Assembly: GCF_003086775.1 (NCBI RefSeq)
Contig: NZ_CP026001.1
Span: 3,748,125-3,812,124 of the forward strand
Length of the DNA stretch: 64,000 bases
Origin: Stenotrophomonas sp. ZAC14D1_NAIMI4_1
GTDB taxonomy: Bacteria > Pseudomonadota > Gammaproteobacteria > Xanthomonadales > Xanthomonadaceae
Reading direction: 5' to 3'
The notes beneath the pieces are model-generated. The model saw only the letters and a program-made list of their open reading frames with translations. It did no database searches and was not told the origin of the DNA. Below, piece after piece: positions 28,633-37,373 of the stretch (positions are counted from its first letter, which is position 1; each line of letters begins with the position of its first letter). The position numbers were made by a program, and so were the translations under genes.

Positions 28633-30210
28633 ATGGTGTTTCGCGTTTCCATTGCACTGGTCCTGCTGCTGGTGCTGCTCGCCGGTGTGGCTCCCGGCCC
28701 CTTCAACAGCGTCGTGCAGAGCATCCTCGGCGAACTCATCCGCGGCATCGGCTGGCTGTACCTGCTGGTGGTGTTTCTCGCGCTGGTGTTCCTGATGTAC
28801 CTGGCGTTCGGCCGCTTCGGCAACCTGCGTATCGGCGGCGAAGATGCCGAACCCGAATTCTCGCGCGCCAGCTGGATGTCGATGCTGTTCGCCGCCGGCA
28901 TGGGCATCGGCCTGGTGTTCTGGGGCGCGGCCGAGCCCATCTCGCACTTCAGCAAGCCACCGGAAGGGCTGGCGCCTGAAAGCATGGAAGCGGCGCGCGC
29001 TTCGATGCGCTACGCGTTCTTCCACTGGGGCCTGCACCCGTGGGCGATCTACGCACTGATCGGCCTGGCGATGGCCTGGTTCCAGTTCAACCGCAACGGA
29101 CGCGGCCTGGTCAGCGACATGCTGCAGCCGATCATCGGCCGCCACCACCGCGGCTGGATCGGCAAGGTGGTGAACATCGCCGCCGTCGTCGCCACCGCGA
29201 TCGGCGTCGCCACCACGCTGGGCTTCGGCACCATCCAGATCGGCGCGGGCGTGGAGCGCATCTTCGGCCTGCATGCCGGCGTGCCCCTGCAGCTGACCAT
29301 CATCGCGGTGGCGTTCGTGCTGTACATGGCGTCCACGCTGAGTGGCGTGGACAAGGGCATCAAGTGGTTGTCCAACTTCAACCTGGCGCTGGCGGCGTTG
29401 CTGCTGGCGCTGGTGCTGGTGCTCGGCCCGACCGGCGCGATCTTCAATACGTTCACCACCACGCTGGGATCCTACCTCAACCAACTGGTGACGATGAGCC
29501 TGCGCATGTCGCCGTTCTCGTCCAGCACGTGGGTGGCCGACTGGACGATCTTCTACTGGGCGTGGTGGATTTCCTGGGCACCGTTCGTGGGTTCGTTCAT
29601 CGCCCGCATCTCGCGCGGGCGCAGCGTGCGTGAGTTCGTGGTGGGCGTGGTGCTGGCACCGACGCTGCTGGGCTTCTTCTGGTTCTCGGTGTTCGGCGGC
29701 ACGGCCATCTGGTCGCAGATCTTCGGCCATGCCGATCTGGTGCAGGCGCTGGGCAATGGCTACGAGACCGTGCTGTTCACCCTGTTCGACAGCATGCCGC
29801 TGCCGTTGCTGCTGTCGTGCATCGCGCTGGTGCTGCTGATGATCTTCTTCGTGACCTCGGCCGATTCGGCAGTGCTGGTACTGGCCAGCATGTCGACCGA
29901 CGAAGCGGGCGATCCGCCGCTGAAGCGCAAGCTGGCCTGGGGCGTGGGCATTGCGCTGATTGCAGGGGCGCTGCTGCTGGCCGGCGGCCTGGATGCGCTG
30001 CAGGGGATGATCACGATCGCGGCGCTGCCGTTCGCGCTGCTGATGGTGCTGGTGATGGTGTCGCTGTACCGGGTGCTGGATGAGGAGTACACGCGGGAGC
30101 GGCGGCAGGCGCTGCGGCAGCGGCACATGATCGATGCGTGGATAGCGCGCGAGATGGCGGCGCAGGAAGAGACGCAGGCGGAGGCGGCGCGCGCGCAGGA
30201 TTCGGATTGA
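28633..30210 (+). CDS. BCCT-family betaine/carnitine/choline-type transporter
   Basis: A 525-residue inner-membrane secondary transporter with about 12 membrane helices. The BCCT hallmarks are present: WMSMLFAAGMGIGLVFWGAA early in the chain, RYAFFHWGLHPWAIYALIG, and the Trp-rich segment FYWAWWISWAPFVGSFIARI at about 306-325. FFVTSADSAVLVLASMST follows. It should import a quaternary ammonium compatible solute, likely Na+-coupled; the substrate cannot be told from sequence. The ATG at 28633 with GGAGAAG upstream is chosen over a longer start at 28561, since it begins just before helix 1. The C-terminal tail is charged and cytoplasmic. Confidence 0.93.
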   Translation: MVFRVSIALVLLLVLLAGVAPGPFNSVVQSILGELIRGIGWLYLLVVFLALVFLMYLAFGRFGNLRIGGEDAEPEFSRASWMSMLFAAGMGIGLVFWGAAEPISHFSKPPEGLAPESMEAARASMRYAFFHWGLHPWAIYALIGLAMAWFQFNRNGRGLVSDMLQPIIGRHHRGWIGKVVNIAAVVATAIGVATTLGFGTIQIGAGVERIFGLHAGVPLQLTIIAVAFVLYMASTLSGVDKGIKWLSNFNLALAALLLALVLVLGPTGAIFNTFTTTLGSYLNQLVTMSLRMSPFSSSTWVADWTIFYWAWWISWAPFVGSFIARISRGRSVREFVVGVVLAPTLLGFFWFSVFGGTAIWSQIFGHADLVQALGNGYETVLFTLFDSMPLPLLLSCIALVLLMIFFVTSADSAVLVLASMSTDEAGDPPLKRKLAWGVGIALIAGALLLAGGLDALQGMITIAALPFALLMVLVMVSLYRVLDEEYTRERRQALRQRHMIDAWIAREMAAQEETQAEAARAQDSD

Positions 30211-30301
30211 GGGTGTTTTTGCAGGGCTTGCAGCCCTGCACCTGCTCAATGCAACGGCGACGGCAACGGCAGAAGCGGCTCTGGGTTTCTGCTGGTTGGG
30301 C

Positions 30302-30399
30302 GGGGCGGTGTGGGTGGGCAGGACACGCCGTAAACCCGTCCCTGGGGGCTCGATGGCGCCATCCATGGCGCCAACGGTCCTGCCCACCCACACCGCCCC
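30302..30399 (-). repeat. Long inverted-repeat element, copy 1
   Basis: Arms 30302-30324 and 30377-30399 are perfect 23-bp inverse complements. On the minus strand the 52-base interior reads GGCGCCATGGATGGCGCC, CGAGCCCCCAGGGACGGG and TTTACGGCGT. This core recurs in opposite orientation at 30626-30677. Confidence 0.75.
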
Positions 30400-30427
30400 A
30401 CCCCCGACAGTTTCCCGGTGACGGTTG

Positions 30428-30449
30428 GTTCTCCACGCCATGCGTGGAT
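30428..30449 (+). repeat. Degenerate SMAG element
   Basis: The GTAG head is mutated (GTTCTCCACGCC) while the CATGCGTGGAT half is intact. Confidence 0.7.
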
Positions 30450-30471
30450 GAGGTGTATCGGAAAACAAGAA

Positions 30472-30512
30472 GGGGTCGGATCCGTTTTCCTGCGGAGAAC
30501 GGATCCGACCCC
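30472..30512. repeat. GTCGGATCC-family hairpin
   Basis: GGGGTCGGATCCGTTTTCC pairs with GGAGAACGGATCCGACCCC around TGC. This is the most symmetric copy of the family; no U-tract follows. Confidence 0.75.
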
Positions 30513-30599
30513 AACCCAAAGCGCGCGGCTGTGGCTGTTGCTTTTGCCTTTGCTCTTCTTTTTTCTTTTCCTGCGGTGGCGGCCACGGAAACTGTCAGG

Positions 30600-30703
30600 G
30601 GCCGGGCGGGTGGGTTGGCTGGGGGCGTGAGCCGCATGGATGCGGCGACCGAGCCTACAGGGACGTATTTACGGCGTCCCCCAGACAATCCACCCGCCCG
30701 GCC
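30600..30703 (+). repeat. Long inverted-repeat element, copy 2
   Basis: Arms 30600-30625 and 30678-30703 match at 24 of 26 positions as inverse complements. The interior reads GCCGCATGGATGCGGC, CGAGCCTACAGGGACGTA and TTTACGGCGT, homologous to copy 1 but inverted and diverged. Confidence 0.75.
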
Positions 30704-30765
30704 AAGCCAAGCATCCCTGAAACCACCACCACCGCAGAGGGGGCTCAGCCCGTTGGCCGGGAACC

Positions 30766-32484
30766 TCAGTACCCCGCCGCCTGCCCATCCTTGCGACTCT
30801 CCGAAGCGCCGTAGTACACCCCGCTCTCCGGATCACGCATGATCGCCTGGTAGCCGCCATACGGGCCGTCGGCAAACACGATGCGATGCCCCTTGCGCAT
30901 CAGCGCGCGCACCGTCTCGTACGGGAAGCCGGTTTCCAGGTTCACTTCGCCACCGTCACTCATCGCCGTCGCCTGCCCGGTCGGTTCGGTCGAGCCCTCG
31001 TGCTGGATGCGTGGCGCATCGCCGGCTTCCTGCAGGTTCATGCCGAAGTCCACCAGGTTCATCACGATCTGCGCGTGGCCCTGCGGCTGCATCGCGCCAC
31101 CCATCACGCCGAAGCTGGCGTAGGGCTTGCCGTCCTTGGTGATGAAGCCCGGGATGATGGTCTGGAACGGGCGCTTGCCCGGTGCGTAGCCATTGGGGTG
31201 GTTCTTCTGCAGCACGAACATCTCGCCGCGGTCCTGCAGGATGAAGCCCAGCCCCGGCGGTGCCATGCCGCTGCCCATGCCGCGGTAGTTGGACTGGATC
31301 AGCGACACCATCATGCCGTCGGCGTCCGCCACGGTCATGTAGATCGTGTCACCCTCCTCCAGCTGCTTGGGCGTGCCCGGCTGCACTTCCTTCAGCGCCT
31401 TGTCCATCGAGATCAGCGCGCGGCGCTGCGCGGCGTACTCCTTGGAAATCAGCTTCTGCACCGGTGCCGGCTGGAAGGCCATGTCGGCGTAGAAGCGCGC
31501 GCGGTCGGCGAAGGCCAGCTTCTTGGCTTCGACGAACAGGTGCACGTGCTCGGGCGAGCCGAACGGAATCTTCGAGAAATCGTAGCCTTCCAGTACGTTG
31601 AGGATCTGCAGCGCGGCGATGCCCTGGCTGTTCGGCGGCAGCTCCCACACGTCATAGCCACGGTAGTTGCTGCTGACCGGTTCAACCCACTCGCCATGAT
31701 GGTCGGCCATGTCCTGGTAGCTCAGGTAGCCGCCGTTGGCCTTGAAGTAGTCGCCGATGGTGTGGGCGATGGCGCCCTTGTAGAAGGCATCGCGGCCGCC
31801 GTCGGCAATCTGCTGCAGGGTGTTGGCCAGGTTCGGGTTCTTCCACATCTCGCCCTTGCGCGGGGCATGGCCGTTGATCGTGAACTGCTCCTTGAAACCG
31901 GGGTACTGCGAGAGCTTCGGTACCGAGCGGTCCCAGTAGTAGGCGATGACCTCGGCCACCGGGTGCCCCTCGCGGGCATAGCGGATGGCCGGGGCCAGGT
32001 TGTCGGCCATCGGCTTGCGGCCGAAGCGCTCGTGCAGGGCAAACCAGCCATCGACCGCGCCGGGTACGGACACCGGCAGCGGGCCGGTGGCGGGGATGTC
32101 CTTCAGGCCGCGACGCTGGAACTCGGCCAGGGTCAGCGACTTCGGCGAGCGGCCCGAGCCGTTGTAGCCGTACAGCTTCTGGGTCTTCGGATCCCAGACG
32201 ATCGCGAACAGGTCACCGCCGACGCCATTGCCGGTCGGCTCCATCAGGCCCAGGGTGGCGTTGGCGGCGATGGCTGCATCGACGGCCGAGCCACCGGCCT
32301 TCATCACGTCCAGCGCGACCTGGGTGGCCAGCGGCTGCGAGGTCGCGGCCATGGCGTGCGGGGCGATCACCTCCGAGCGGGTGGCGAAGGTGTGGCCGGT
32401 GATGCGATCGGCGGCGGAAGCCAGGGTCGGCAGGGTCGCCAGCAGGGCGGCGGCAAGCAGGGAACGGGCAAGGCGTCGGGACAC
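30766..32484 (-). CDS. ggt: Gamma-glutamyltransferase, periplasmic
   Basis: Cleaves gamma-glutamyl bonds of glutathione in the periplasm; made as a proenzyme that cuts itself before a catalytic Thr. From GTG at 32484 the 572-residue protein starts with a clean signal peptide (SRRLARSLLAAALLATLPTLASA). The nucleophile region reads EEGDTIYMTVADADGMMVSL (near residue 380), where Thr of DT or MT is the processing residue. The GG-box (GVMGGAMQPQGHAQIV) near the C-terminus forms the oxyanion site. A longer start (MTSARY at 32559) would bury the signal peptide. An inverted SMAG pair lies upstream. Confidence 0.92.
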   Translation of the reverse strand: MSRRLARSLLAAALLATLPTLASAADRITGHTFATRSEVIAPHAMAATSQPLATQVALDVMKAGGSAVDAAIAANATLGLMEPTGNGVGGDLFAIVWDPKTQKLYGYNGSGRSPKSLTLAEFQRRGLKDIPATGPLPVSVPGAVDGWFALHERFGRKPMADNLAPAIRYAREGHPVAEVIAYYWDRSVPKLSQYPGFKEQFTINGHAPRKGEMWKNPNLANTLQQIADGGRDAFYKGAIAHTIGDYFKANGGYLSYQDMADHHGEWVEPVSSNYRGYDVWELPPNSQGIAALQILNVLEGYDFSKIPFGSPEHVHLFVEAKKLAFADRARFYADMAFQPAPVQKLISKEYAAQRRALISMDKALKEVQPGTPKQLEEGDTIYMTVADADGMMVSLIQSNYRGMGSGMAPPGLGFILQDRGEMFVLQKNHPNGYAPGKRPFQTIIPGFITKDGKPYASFGVMGGAMQPQGHAQIVMNLVDFGMNLQEAGDAPRIQHEGSTEPTGQATAMSDGGEVNLETGFPYETVRALMRKGHRIVFADGPYGGYQAIMRDPESGVYYGASESRKDGQAAGY

Positions 32485-32576
32485 GGTCGGGTTCCGATGG
32501 AAGGGTGGTCCCCCGATCTTCGCCGTTGCGGCCTTCACGCGGTATCGGGCAGAGGTCATGGGCGGCGGCCGCATTC

Positions 32577-32636
32577 CGCCGGGCATGGCCCGGCGCTACC
32601 TGCGCAGGATCCGGTAGCGCAGGGCCGTGCCCGGCG
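32577..32636. repeat. Inverted pair of SMAG elements (GCGCCGGGC subfamily)
   Basis: A minus-strand copy at 32577-32599 (ends GGCGCTAC) and a plus-strand copy at 32614-32636 (GTAGCGCAGGGCC...) separated by 14 bp, with GTAG heads facing each other. It sits upstream of ggt. Confidence 0.85.
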
Positions 32637-32790
32637 AGCGCAGCGGCGAAAGACCCCCATTCCCGCGCAAAAAGACCCCCTGAAAAGAGTGAATTCTGGT
32701 TCACCAAAACACTTTCGCTGGAAACCATCCTTGTGCCACAAGCGATTGCGCCGGATGCAGCGGAAACCAAAAAAATATCCGTTGCCAGGG

Positions 32791-32827
32791 TTGACACTGC
32801 CGAATCGCCCATGTTTCTCTCGATCAC
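32791..32827 (+). promoter_or_regulatory. Candidate promoter of the ilv-leu operon
   Basis: Perfect -35 TTGACA at 32791-32796. At the right spacing lies only a weak T-rich -10 (TTTCTC at 32814-32819). If used, transcription would begin within a few bases of the leader ATG at 32828, so the leader would be translated with little or no 5' UTR. Confidence 0.5.
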
Positions 32828-32956
32828 ATGTTGCACCACACCACGCCACCGCGAACCCACGTTGAAGCCGCCGACACCGGCGCCGCCTCGCTGCGTTCGA
32901 TTCTCGTGCTCGTACTTATTACCCAACCAACAGGTGCGGGACGAGCCAGCGTGTAA
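32828..32956 (+). CDS. ilvL: ilv operon leader peptide (attenuation)
   Basis: A 42-codon frame from ATG 32828 to TAA 32956. Residues 25-32 read I-L-V-L-V-L-I-T, encoded by ATT CTC GTG CTC GTA CTT ATT ACC, including codons that are uncommon in the surrounding high-GC genes (ATT, GTA, CTT). A run of Ile, Leu and Val codons before a terminator is the signature of attenuation control of branched-chain operons. The product itself (MLHHTTPPRTHVEAAD...) has no family. No ribosome-binding site precedes the ATG, consistent with a very short or absent 5' UTR. The frame ends 29 bases before the terminator stem. Confidence 0.8.
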   Translation: MLHHTTPPRTHVEAADTGAASLRSILVLVLITQPTGAGRASV

Positions 32957-33013
32957 GCAACAGACACACCGGAACTCGACAAAAACCCGCACCCGCCCCG
33001 GTGCGGGTTTTTT
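32933..33013 (+). promoter_or_regulatory. Attenuator: antiterminator and Rho-independent terminator
   Basis: The terminator stem is CCCGCACC (32986-32993) with GGTGCGGG (33000-33007), followed by TTTTTT (33008-33013). An identical GGTGCGGG lies at 32933-32940, just past the Ile/Leu/Val codons, and can pair with 32986-32993 instead. A ribosome stalled at the control codons would leave 32933 onward free, favouring this pairing and read-through into ilvC. Confidence 0.85.
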
Positions 33014-33145
33014 CATTTCAAGACCTGGTTTCAGACGCAACCACCATGAACACCGCCAACTGCAAAACCCGGACCTGCCACCCCACGACGCCTCGTGGTG
33101 GCTGTGCCCGTGCGACGCACGGCGCCTCCCCCACCGTTTTCCCCT

Positions 33146-33186
33146 GACCGGCCGGTACGTCGCTTCGACTGCCGGCCGTCTTTTTT
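33146..33186 (+). terminator. Second terminator-like hairpin just upstream of ilvC
   Basis: GACCGGCCGG pairs with CCGGCCGTC (one bulged C), followed by TTTTTT at 33181-33186. It lies 25 bases before the ilvC ATG, so it too would block the operon unless overcome. Small hairpins (CCACGA/TCGTGG near 33085-33100; CGTGC/GCACG near 33109-33121) precede it. Confidence 0.65.
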
Positions 33187-33210
33187 CTTCCCACGCAAGG
33201 AACCTCCCCC

Positions 33211-34185
33211 ATGAGCACCAACGAACTGCCCCAGACCAAGATCGCCGTCATCGGCTACGGCAGCCAGGGCCGCGCCCACGCACTGAACCTGCGCGAATCC
33301 GGCTTCGACGTGGTGGTAGGCCTGCGTCCGGGCGGCCCGACCGAAGCCAAGGCCCAGGCTGATGGCTTCAACGTGGTGGCACCGGCCGAAGCGGTGAAAG
33401 ACGCTGACCTGGTCGCCGTGCTGACCCCGGACATGGTGCAGAAGAAGCTGTACAACGAGGTGCTGGCGCCGAACATGAAGCAGGGTGCCTGCCTGCTGTT
33501 CGCCCACGGCCTGAACGTGCATTACGGCATGATCGAACCGCGCGCCGACCTGGACGTGGTGCTGGTGGCGCCGAAGGGCCCGGGCGCGCTGGTCCGCCGC
33601 GAGTACGAGATCGGCCGCGGCGTGCCGTGCATCTGGGCGATCCACCAGGACGTCAGCGGCAATGCCGAACAGCATGCAAAGGCCTATGCGGCCGGCCTGG
33701 GCGGCGCCCGCGCCAACCTGATCCAGACCACCTTCAAGGAAGAAACCGAAACCGATCTGTTCGGCGAACAGGCGGTGCTGTGCGGCGGTGCCTCGGCACT
33801 GGTGCAGGCCGGCTTCGAGACCCTGGTGGAAGCCGGCTACCAGCCGGAAATCGCCTACTACGAAGTGCTGCACGAACTGAAGCTGATCGTGGACCTGTTC
33901 TACGAAGGCGGCATCTCGCGCATGCTGGAATTCGTCTCCGAGACCGCCCAGTACGGCGACTACGTCAGCGGCCCGCGCGTGATCGACGCCGGCACCAAGG
34001 AGCGCATGAAGGAAGTCCTGAAGGACATCCAGGACGGCACCTTCACCAAGAACTGGGTGGCCGAGTACGAAGCGGGCCTGCCGAACTACAACAAGTACAA
34101 GCAGGCCGACCTGGAGCACCCGATCGAGAAGGTAGGCAAGGAACTGCGCGCCAAGATGGTCTGGTTGCAAGGACAGGCCGCGTAA
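33211..34185 (+). CDS. ilvC: Ketol-acid reductoisomerase
   Basis: NADPH-dependent enzyme of valine/isoleucine synthesis that rearranges and reduces acetohydroxy acids. The 324-residue class I protein has the nucleotide motif [20 protein letters not shown] near the N-terminus. [15 protein letters not shown] follows, and the metal-binding C-terminal helices are [20 protein letters not shown] and [16 protein letters not shown]. The N-terminus is about 15 residues shorter than in most homologs; no upstream in-frame start is supported, and AAGGAACC precedes this ATG. First enzyme gene of the attenuated ilv-leu operon. Confidence 0.97.
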   Translation: MSTNELPQTKIAVIGYGSQGRAHALNLRESGFDVVVGLRPGGPTEAKAQADGFNVVAPAEAVKDADLVAVLTPDMVQKKLYNEVLAPNMKQGACLLFAHGLNVHYGMIEPRADLDVVLVAPKGPGALVRREYEIGRGVPCIWAIHQDVSGNAEQHAKAYAAGLGGARANLIQTTFKEETETDLFGEQAVLCGGASALVQAGFETLVEAGYQPEIAYYEVLHELKLIVDLFYEGGISRMLEFVSETAQYGDYVSGPRVIDAGTKERMKEVLKDIQDGTFTKNWVAEYEAGLPNYNKYKQADLEHPIEKVGKELRAKMVWLQGQAA

Positions 34186-34223
34186 CCACGCGGCCTCCCC
34201 CACCCGCTTTGCAAGGTTCCCCC

Positions 34224-35960
34224 ATGAACTCTCCCACACACCGCAGCGCGCCGCCCAACGGCGCGCGCTGGCTGACCCAGGCGCTGGAGACCGAGGGCGT
34301 CCGTACGCTGTTCGGCTACCCCGGCGGCACCATCATGCCGTTCTACGACGCGCTGGTGGATTCGTCGCTGAAGCACATCCTGGTGCGCCACGAACAGGGT
34401 GCAGCGCTGGCGGCCAATGGCTTCGCCCGCGCCAGCGGCCAGGTTGGCGTCTGCGTGGCCACTTCCGGCCCCGGCGCGTCGAACCTGGTCACCGGCATCG
34501 CTGATGCGATGCTGGACTCGGTGCCGATGGTCTGCATCACCGGCCAGGTCGGCACCCCGCTGCTGGGTACCGATGCCTTCCAGGAACTGGATGTGTTCGG
34601 CCTGACCCTGCCCATCGTCAAGCACAGCTGGCTGGTGCGCAGCGTCGACGACCTGCCGCGCGTGGTTGCCGATGCCTTCCGCATCGCCCGCGAGGGCCGC
34701 CCCGGCCCGGTCCTGATCGACCTGCCCAAGGACGTGCAGCTGGCCGATGCCAGCCACCTGCCGGCGCACGTGCCGGCCAGTGTCGAACCGCCCGCGGCGG
34801 CGGCCGATGCAGCAATCGCTGAAGCCATCGCAGCACTGGCGGCGGCCGAAAAGCCGGTCGTCTACGCCGGCGGTGGCATTGCCCTGGGCGAAGCCGTGCA
34901 GGACCTGCGCGACTTCGTCGAGGCCAGCGCCATCCCCACCGTGATGACCCTGCGTGGCCTGGGCGCGCTGCCCCCGCAGCACCCGCAGTCGCTGGGCATG
35001 CTGGGCATGCACGGCACCCGCGCGGCCAACATGGCCGTGCAGGAAAGCGACCTGCTGCTGGTGCTGGGTGCGCGCTTCGATGATCGTGCCACCGGCAAGC
35101 TGGCCGAGTTCGCCCCGTTTGCCCGCGTGGTCCACATCGACGCCGATGCTTATGAGATCTCCAAGCTGCGCAGCGCCGATGTCGCGGTGCCGGGCAATGT
35201 CAGCCATGCCATCCGTGCCCTGCGTGCGGCCTTCCCCTCCCCCAAGGCCCACCAGGACGCATGGCGCAAGCGCTGTGCCCAGCACCGCGACCGCTTCGCC
35301 GCCCGCTACGACGCACCGGGCCAGCACATCTATGCCCCGGCGCTGCTGAAGCGGCTGAGCGAAGTGGCGCCGGCCGATGCGGTCATCGCCTGCGATGTCG
35401 GCCAGCACCAGATGTGGGTGGCCCAGCATTGCCGCTTCAACCACCCGCGCAACCACCTGACCAGTGGCGCGCTGGGCACCATGGGCTTCGGCCTGCCGGC
35501 GGCGATGGGCGCGCAGTTCGCCTGCCCCGACCGCACCGTGGTGCTGGTGTCCGGCGATGGCAGCTTCATGATGAACGTGCAGGAGCTGGCCACCATCGCC
35601 CGCTGCCGCCTGCCGGTGAAGATCGTGCTGCTGGACAACAGTTCGCTGGGCATGGTGCGGCAGTGGCAGGAACTGTTCTTCGCCGAGCGCTACAGCGAGA
35701 TCGACCTGTCCGACAACCCGGACTTCGTGGCCCTGGCCAAGGTGTTCGGCATTGCGGCCACCCGCATCGACAACCGCGACGACGTGGAAGGCGGCCTGGC
35801 TGCACTGCTGGCCGAGCCCGGCCCGGCCCTGCTGCACGTGGCCATCGACGCGCGCGCCAACGTGTGGCCGCTGGTGCCGCCCAACACTGCCAACAGCACC
35901 ATGCTGGAAAGCAACCCCGCCCACGTCCGCCAGGAGACCCCCAATGCAATACCGGCTTGA
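34224..35960 (+). CDS. ilvG: Acetolactate synthase large subunit
   Basis: TPP- and FAD-dependent enzyme that condenses pyruvate with pyruvate or 2-oxobutyrate. The 578-residue protein shows the N-terminal TPP domain (LFGYPGGTIMPFYDALVDSS, RHEQGAALAANGFARASG, ATSGPGASNLVTGIADA) and FAD-domain segments. The C-terminal TPP/Mg motif GDGSFMMNVQELATIA is at about 443-458. The Glu needed for TPP activation is present in RHEQG. The frame is intact, unlike the frameshifted copy in some E. coli strains. It overlaps ilvM by 17 bases, which implies translational coupling of the two subunits. Confidence 0.96.
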   Translation: MNSPTHRSAPPNGARWLTQALETEGVRTLFGYPGGTIMPFYDALVDSSLKHILVRHEQGAALAANGFARASGQVGVCVATSGPGASNLVTGIADAMLDSVPMVCITGQVGTPLLGTDAFQELDVFGLTLPIVKHSWLVRSVDDLPRVVADAFRIAREGRPGPVLIDLPKDVQLADASHLPAHVPASVEPPAAAADAAIAEAIAALAAAEKPVVYAGGGIALGEAVQDLRDFVEASAIPTVMTLRGLGALPPQHPQSLGMLGMHGTRAANMAVQESDLLLVLGARFDDRATGKLAEFAPFARVVHIDADAYEISKLRSADVAVPGNVSHAIRALRAAFPSPKAHQDAWRKRCAQHRDRFAARYDAPGQHIYAPALLKRLSEVAPADAVIACDVGQHQMWVAQHCRFNHPRNHLTSGALGTMGFGLPAAMGAQFACPDRTVVLVSGDGSFMMNVQELATIARCRLPVKIVLLDNSSLGMVRQWQELFFAERYSEIDLSDNPDFVALAKVFGIAATRIDNRDDVEGGLAALLAEPGPALLHVAIDARANVWPLVPPNTANSTMLESNPAHVRQETPNAIPA

Positions 35961-36192
35961 CCTGGTGCTGCACCCGGCCGAAGGCGCGCTGCTGCGCGTG
36001 ATCGGCATGGCCGAACGCCGCGGTTTCGCCCCGCGCGCGATCAGCGGCGCGCCGGTGGCCGCCGATGACGGACGCTGGCACCTGCAGCTGGTGGTCGATG
36101 GCCAGCGGCCGCCGGAAACGCTGTGCCGGCAGATGGAAAAAATCTACGACTGCGTGTCGGTACAGCTGACACCCGTGGAAGGAGCTGCATGA
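35944..36192 (+). CDS. ilvM: Acetolactate synthase small subunit (ACT domain)
   Basis: An 82-residue protein with a single ACT-like fold (MQYRLDLVLHPAEGALLRVI ... GFAPRAISGAPVAADDGRWH). This is the IlvM-type regulatory partner of IlvG rather than the longer IlvH/IlvN type. It starts inside the ilvG 3' end and its stop overlaps the next small frame (ATGATG). It is expected to stabilise and tune IlvG. Confidence 0.9.
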   Translation: MQYRLDLVLHPAEGALLRVIGMAERRGFAPRAISGAPVAADDGRWHLQLVVDGQRPPETLCRQMEKIYDCVSVQLTPVEGAA

Positions 36193-36299
36193 TGAACACC
36201 CGTACCGTATCGACCACGGTGCCGGCACGGAGGCGTCTTCTTCGTCGCCCGTGCCCGCACGCGGCGGTCTCCCCGCTGGTGGCCCATGCCGGCCGCTGA
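36189..36299 (+). CDS. Small Arg-rich frame between ilvM and the threonine dehydratase gene
   Basis: A 36-codon frame starting MMNTRTVSTTVPARRRLLRR whose ATG overlaps the ilvM stop and whose 3' end overlaps the first codons of the dehydratase gene by 14 bases. No homology recognised. It may simply keep ribosomes moving to the next start (which lacks a good binding site), or be chance. Weakly supported as a gene. Confidence 0.3.
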   Translation: MMNTRTVSTTVPARRRLLRRPCPHAAVSPLVAHAGR

Positions 36300-37373
36300 T
36301 GCCAGCAAGGAAAGCGATGTCGGCGACGTAAGCGTCGCCGACGTCCTGGCTGCGCAGGCCCGCCTGCGCCGCTTCCTGCCACCCACCCCGCTGCACCATG
36401 CCGAGCGCTTCGGCACCTGGCTGAAGCTGGAGAACCTGCAGCGCACCGGTTCCTACAAGGTGCGCGGCGCATTGAACGCCCTGCTGGCAGGCCGTGAACG
36501 CGGCGACACCCGCCCGGTGATCTGCGCCTCGGCCGGCAACCACGCCCAGGGCGTGGCCTGGGCCGCCTACCGCCTGGACGTGCCGGCCATCACCGTGATG
36601 CCGCACGGCGCACCGGCGACCAAGATCGCCGGCGTTGCCCACTGGGGCGCCACCGTGCGCCAGCACGGCAACAGCTATGACGAGGCCTTCGCCTTTGCCG
36701 TCGAGCTGGCGCAGCGCCACGGCTACCGCTTCCTGTCCGCCTTCGACGATGCCGACGTGATTGCCGGCCAGGGCACGGTCGGCATCGAGCTGGCGCCGCA
36801 CGCGCCGGACGTGGTGATCGTGCCGATCGGCGGCGGCGGCCTGGCCTCCGGCGTGGCGCTGGCGCTGAAATCGCAGGGCGTGCGCATCATCGGCGCACAG
36901 GTCGAGGGCGTCGATTCGATGGCCCGCGCGATCCACGGTGATGTCAACGAGATCGCACCGGTGCCGTCGCTGGCCGACGGCGTGCGGGTGAAGGTGCCCG
37001 GTTACCTGACCCGCCGCCTGTGTGCCTCGCTGCTGGACGACGTGGTGATCGTGCGCGAAGCCGAACTGCGCGAAACCTTGGTCCGCCTGGCGCTGGAAGA
37101 ACACATCATCGCCGAGGGCGCAGGCGCGCTGGCCCTGGCTGCGGGCCGCCGCGTGGCCGGCCGCCGCAAGTGCGCGGTGGTGTCCGGCGGCAACATCGAT
37201 GCCGGCGTACTGGCCGGCCTGCTCACCGACATCCGCCCCCGGCCGCCGCGCAAACCGCGCCGGCGCCGCAGTGAAACCCCTCGCTCGCCCAGCAAGGCCA
37301 GCGCCCCCGCCTCCCCCACCTCTTCCCCTTCCAACCTGAAAGCCGTCGCGCCCGCTGTCGAGGAGATTTCCCT

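Larger units (their letters stand above)
30211..30765. other. Repeat-filled, gene-free island between BCCT transporter and ggt
   Basis: 555 bases without a credible gene. It holds two long palindromic elements with a shared core (30302-30399 and 30600-30703), a degenerate SMAG copy (30428-30449), and a GTCGGATCC-family hairpin (30472-30512). Confidence 0.75.

Noticed and set aside
33046..33147. Second leader peptide before ilvC
   Set aside because: No ribosome-binding site and no run of Ile, Leu or Val codons; kept only as part of the finding on the second terminator.
34086..36008. Minus-strand open frame of about 640 codons over ilvG
   Set aside because: Antisense shadow of ilvG/ilvM; composition is that of a shadow frame.
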